Of a stretch of 64,000 nt of DNA, positions 63,108 to 64,000 are shown piece by piece. The translations under genes and the position numbers were made by a program. The notes under the pieces were generated by a model, which was not told the DNA's origin, made no database searches, and saw nothing but the letters and a program-made list of their open reading frames with translations. The DNA comes from Micromonospora ureilytica (GTDB lineage Bacteria > Actinomycetota > Actinomycetes > Mycobacteriales > Micromonosporaceae): the NCBI RefSeq assembly GCF_015751765.1, contig NZ_JADOTX010000001.1:1922001-1986000 (forward strand), in the 5' to 3' direction. Position 1 is the first letter of the stretch. Each line of letters opens with the position of its first letter.

Positions 63108-64000
63108 GTGGACCCGAGGTTGCATGCTCTGCTCGTGCGGGGCAATGGGCTGGTCACTCGACGGGACATACTGCGGGCGGTCCCGGCCTGGACGATCCAG
63201 ACCTCCCAGCGGGCTAATCGGCTAGTACGGCTGCTTCCCGGGATATACGGCGACCCCGCGCTGATCTGTCACGCCAACACCGACCTGCCGACGCTGGCCC
63301 GGGTCGAGCGGGACGTCGCCCGACGCGCTGCGCTGCTTTACGTCGATGGGCGTGGGGCGCTGAGCCGCCTGACCGCGCTCGACGTGTGGGGCCTACGCCG
63401 CCAGCCACTGGGGGAGCCGGTGTATCTCGACCTGCCGCGACGGTCAGGCCTGCGGGACCGGCCGCATCTTGTTGTAGCCCACCGGTCCGACTTCGCGGTC
63501 GCGCCGCCGCAGGTGGTGATCCGGGGAGGGTTGCTGGTCATTCGGCTCGACCGGACCCTGGTGGACTGTTGGCCGCTGTTGCCGCCGGTCGACCGATCGA
63601 GTCTGCTCATCCGTGCGGTCAACGATCGGATGACCACGCCGCAGCGCCTGGCCGCCGCCCTCGGCGAGGTGGCGAGAATGCCCGACCGTGGGGCACTGAG
63701 CGGTTTGCTGGATCGGCTCGCCGCCGGGTGCCGCAGCCCGTTGGAGATCTGGGGCCACGACCACGTCTTCACCGGGTCGGGAATGCCGACGTTCACCCGG
63801 CAGGCGCGGATACGGGTCGGTGCCCGGACGATCTACCTCGACATGTTCGCCGAGGCGGAACGGGTCAACATCGAGCTGGACGGCGCGACCAGCCACGGCG
63901 ACCCGGCCGAACGCGAGATCGACCTCCGCCGCGACGCCCTGCTCGCCACCGTCGGCATCCTCGTCGTCCGCTTCAGCCACCGCCGCCTCACCACGGAACC
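63108..64000 (+). CDS. AbiEi-like wHTH plus DUF559 nuclease-like protein (partial, right edge)
   Basis: The frame is open from GTG 63108 to the window end, about 297 residues. The N-terminus LHALLVRGNGLVTRRDILRA is a winged-HTH of AbiEi-antitoxin type. The C-terminal part carries a DUF559/Vsr-like region: DMFAEAERVNIELDGATSHG, DPAEREIDLRRDALLATVGI and LVVRFSHRRL. This is the common actinobacterial two-part protein, with the role unknown; its mate may lie beyond the edge. The AbiEii-like gene is at 25428, far away. Confidence 0.82.
   Translation, partial: MDPRLHALLVRGNGLVTRRDILRAVPAWTIQTSQRANRLVRLLPGIYGDPALICHANTDLPTLARVERDVARRAALLYVDGRGALSRLTALDVWGLRRQPLGEPVYLDLPRRSGLRDRPHLVVAHRSDFAVAPPQVVIRGGLLVIRLDRTLVDCWPLLPPVDRSSLLIRAVNDRMTTPQRLAAALGEVARMPDRGALSGLLDRLAAGCRSPLEIWGHDHVFTGSGMPTFTRQARIRVGARTIYLDMFAEAERVNIELDGATSHGDPAEREIDLRRDALLATVGILVVRFSHRRLTTE

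Overview
The window looks like chromosomal DNA of a high-GC actinomycete, most likely Micromonospora or a close Micromonosporaceae relative. The pointers are strong G/C bias at third codon positions, many GTG and some TTG starts, GTGA/ATGA start-stop overlaps, two DUF574-type SAM methyltransferases, an SCO5389-family gene, an ECF42/DGPF pair and a PIG-V-type membrane mannosyltransferase. This assignment is inference from gene content. I see no rRNA, tRNA, tmRNA, CRISPR array, transposase, integrase or replication origin.

0-12.5 kb: a large secreted ThuA/sugar-dehydrogenase/PKD protein runs off the left edge, with LacI-type operators upstream. Then come a DUF574 methyltransferase, two acetyltransferases, a divergent flavin monooxygenase/TetR pair sharing a 36-bp operator, a PP2C-like protein, a GGHRFF-type flavoprotein, a PIG-V glycosyltransferase, another acetyltransferase and an orphan Phd-type antitoxin.

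13-17.8 kb: a translationally coupled molybdate operon (HTH-TOBE regulator, modA, modB, modC); the modA start lies in a 24-bp tandem repeat. Next is a 490-bp intergenic stretch packed with large palindromes and two microsatellites, an SCO5389-family gene behind a Zur-box-like site, and smpB.

17.8-29.9 kb: a 745-residue membrane alpha/beta-hydrolase-like protein; a possible redox two-component pair (receiver-thioredoxin-reductase fusion plus cyclic-nucleotide-domain histidine kinase) followed by an ABC exporter; an AbiEii-type nucleotidyltransferase with an unusual N-terminal half; a second DUF574 methyltransferase; a small gene with an apparent premature stop; a NUDIX hydrolase; and an ArsR/SRPBCC pair.

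29.9-34.8 kb: a three-subunit molybdenum aldehyde oxidoreductase of PaoABC type, a divergent MocA-like cofactor cytidylyltransferase and a TMEM175-like channel. Together with modABC this gives the window a molybdenum theme: uptake, cofactor maturation and enzyme.

34.9-43.5 kb: carbohydrate use. An ABC importer with a GH1 beta-glucosidase is divergent from a ROK regulator, followed by a secreted discoidin plus beta-helix protein behind a LacI-type palindrome.

43.5-58 kb: amine-oxidase-like flavoprotein, DGPF protein with ECF42 sigma factor, DUF885 protein, YbdK-type carboxylate-amine ligase, an N-acetylglutaminylglutamine-amide type amidotransferase, a MarR/ABC exporter pair, and a TetR-like protein with a second C-terminal HTH divergent from an ABC-2 exporter.

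57.5-64 kb: an accessory stretch with a membrane-anchored Mrr-like nuclease, HNH endonuclease, GntR regulator, DivIVA-like small protein, a small secreted protein, an AhpD-like protein and a DUF559/AbiEi protein cut by the right edge. Two eroded partial copies of genes from the start of this stretch lie inside it, which suggests duplication and decay.
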